NCBI GenBank assembly: GCA_021414365.1
Contig: JAIOOR010000022.1
Coordinates: 1-43,263, forward strand
Origin: Nitrosarchaeum sp.
Lineage (GTDB): Archaea; Thermoproteota; Nitrososphaeria; Nitrososphaerales; Nitrosopumilaceae
DNA: 43,263 bases
Reading direction: 5' to 3'
In this document: piece after piece, positions 42,413 to 43,263 of the stretch
Position numbering within the stretch: the first letter of the stretch is position 1
Layout of the letters: every line of letters starts with the position of its first letter
The notes under the pieces: model-generated
What the model was told of the DNA's origin: nothing
What the model saw: the letters and a program-made list of their open reading frames with translations, nothing else
Databases searched by the model: none
Made by a program: the position numbers and the translations under genes

Positions 42413-43263
42413 TTATTCTGAAATAGTGCCAAATTCTAGTACAAGTTGTGGTCTGTTGGCAGAGTTTGCATTCTCTGATGATGCAAATGCAATTCTTCCG
42501 GAATTGTTTTCATTTGATTTTTTGATCATCCAGCCAAAGTTGTCTGCTGGATTTCCATTTAGTAGTGAATTGACATCATCTGTAACATCAAACTCTATCC
42601 AACCAGAAGTAGTACTAGTTATAATTTCTGAATCTGAAATTGTACTGGCAAATTTTCCACCGTTCCATTTTGGATTACAGTCTGTTTTTTTGTTTGAAAT
42701 ATTAGAGTCGGTGTTGCATTCCCATGTAACACCAGAACCAGTTCCTCTGTTCTTTGTTGGCTCATCATCATCATCTAGATTCTTTGGAATAAAATTGGCA
42801 CCGTTTCCTTCAGTCCAGTTTGAGAGTAATTTGTGAACTTCGATTAGCCTATCATTATGTTTGCCCCAGTTTCCGCCATTATATGTTACATATAGTTTGA
42901 GTGTGGCAGAAGAGACTTGTTGTTCTTCATAAGAAGATAAATCAAATGATACTAGTGTTCGCTTGTTGCCTGCCTTTTGCACCATTAGAATAGTATTATC
43001 GCCTTCGTTAGTGTTCTTGGCGCCCTTGCGTAGAAAGCTATCTTTTTCTGCATCTAGTGTAACGTTGGTTGGTGTTTCACATACATCACCAACTCCATCT
43101 TCATCAGTATCTAGTTGATCAGAATTTGGAGTTATAGGACAATTATCAGTTAAATCTGGAATACCATCACCGTCAGTATCTATCACTCCTGACTGAAATA
43201 TCTGAATACGTTGATTACCTGAATCAGCAACATAGATCTTACCTGATGAATCTACTGCGACGG
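42413..43263 (-). CDS. Surface protein with NHL, thrombospondin-3 and DNRLRE-like modules, cut by the window edge
   Basis: The reading frame continues to the last base of the window. The visible N-terminal residues spell an NHL repeat (VAVDSSGKIYVADSGNQRI, with QIFQS after it). Two calcium-binding thrombospondin type-3 repeats follow (DTDGDGIPDLTDNCP and DTDEDGVGDVCE). A beta-sandwich of DNRLRE/CBM96-like type comes last, with RTLVSFDLSSYEEQQVSSATL, WTEGNG, GWIEFDVTDDVNSLL and RPQLVLEFG. The GTG at 43184-43186 is internal and not the true start. The gene's beginning, where a signal peptide is expected, lies outside the window. It is probably an extracellular, calcium-binding adhesion or matrix protein. 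It converges on glyS with a 44-base gap. Confidence 0.85.
   Translation of the reverse strand, partial: VAVDSSGKIYVADSGNQRIQIFQSGVIDTDGDGIPDLTDNCPITPNSDQLDTDEDGVGDVCETPTNVTLDAEKDSFLRKGAKNTNEGDNTILMVQKAGNKRTLVSFDLSSYEEQQVSSATLKLYVTYNGGNWGKHNDRLIEVHKLLSNWTEGNGANFIPKNLDDDDEPTKNRGTGSGVTWECNTDSNISNKKTDCNPKWNGGKFASTISDSEIITSTTSGWIEFDVTDDVNSLLNGNPADNFGWMIKKSNENNSGRIAFASSENANSANRPQLVLEFGTISE

Noticed and set aside
42426-42836. A 136-codon plus-strand open frame near the right edge
   Set aside because: It is antisense to the DNRLRE-like domain, which has convincing protein-level features on the minus strand.
1-43263. CRISPR arrays, insertion sequences, integrases or prophage genes
   Set aside because: No regularly spaced repeats, transposase motifs, terminal inverted repeats or phage proteins were seen; gene content is almost all core.

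Overview
The window is low-GC archaeal DNA. Its gene content points to an ammonia-oxidising thaumarchaeon (Nitrososphaeria) of Nitrosopumilus type. It has GatD/GatE, aIF2-alpha and aIF2-gamma, S6e, Nop10, an LSm protein, PriS/PriL, an OB-fold RPA and AglB. Beside these archaeal genes are a bacterial-type GrpE-DnaK-DnaJ set, a bacterial-type MetK and part of a cobalamin pathway. Many promoters look leaderless, with a TATA-like box about 25-30 nt before the start codon, and TTG starts are common. No amo genes or rRNA lie here, so the lineage call is an inference from gene content and base composition.

Layout: 1-3044 gatD (cut by the left edge) and gatE; 3055-3139 tRNA-Leu(CAG); 3223-3933 a small zinc-ribbon gene facing a 5'-nucleotidase-like HAD gene; 3940-7520 grpE-dnaK-dnaJ on the minus strand; 7547-10742 two divergent nucleotide-sugar-dehydrogenase-like genes around a DUF354 gene and tRNA-Gln(TTG); 10739-12422 an ABC-2 exporter; 12594-17499 DNA metabolism (RPA, Lhr-type helicase, RadB-like ATPase) with a 39-codon membrane-protein gene; 17609-19875 LSm, metK and an SDR gene; 20006-25535 cobalamin synthesis (cbiD, cbiG, cbiX-like, cbiC, cbiA, cobO); 25576-31321 translation genes (aIF2-alpha, nop10, aIF2-gamma, a PIN protein, S6e) broken by aglB and a PEBP gene; 31395-31691 two tail-to-tail zinc ribbons; 31744-31817 tRNA-Gly(CCC); 31822-33362 a C39-like/TPR protein and a class I glutamine amidotransferase; 33439-37682 a secreted cadherin-like repeat protein and a UPF0182 membrane protein; 37802-39948 priS-priL; 40040-42368 nfo and glyS; 42413 to the right edge, a surface protein with NHL, thrombospondin-3 and DNRLRE-like modules (cut by the edge).

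Functional links: GatDE makes Gln-tRNA(Gln) from Glu-tRNA(Gln), and a tRNA-Gln gene lies about 7 kb away. GlyRS and a tRNA-Gly are both present. The cob genes cover cobalt insertion, mid-pathway methylation, rearrangement, amidation and adenosylation; the remaining steps must be encoded elsewhere. RPA, Lhr, RadB-like, PriSL and Nfo form a replication and repair complement. AglB, DUF354 and the dehydrogenase-like genes fit surface glycosylation.

There are no CRISPR arrays, insertion sequences or phage genes that I can see, and no intergenic gap exceeds 300 bases. This is mostly core genome. The items most worth a second look are the complementary degenerate dehydrogenase pair, the amidotransferase plus C39/TPR pair, the tiny leaderless membrane-protein gene ahead of lhr, the small zinc-ribbon genes, and the CbiX-like protein whose N-terminal half has lost its metal ligands.
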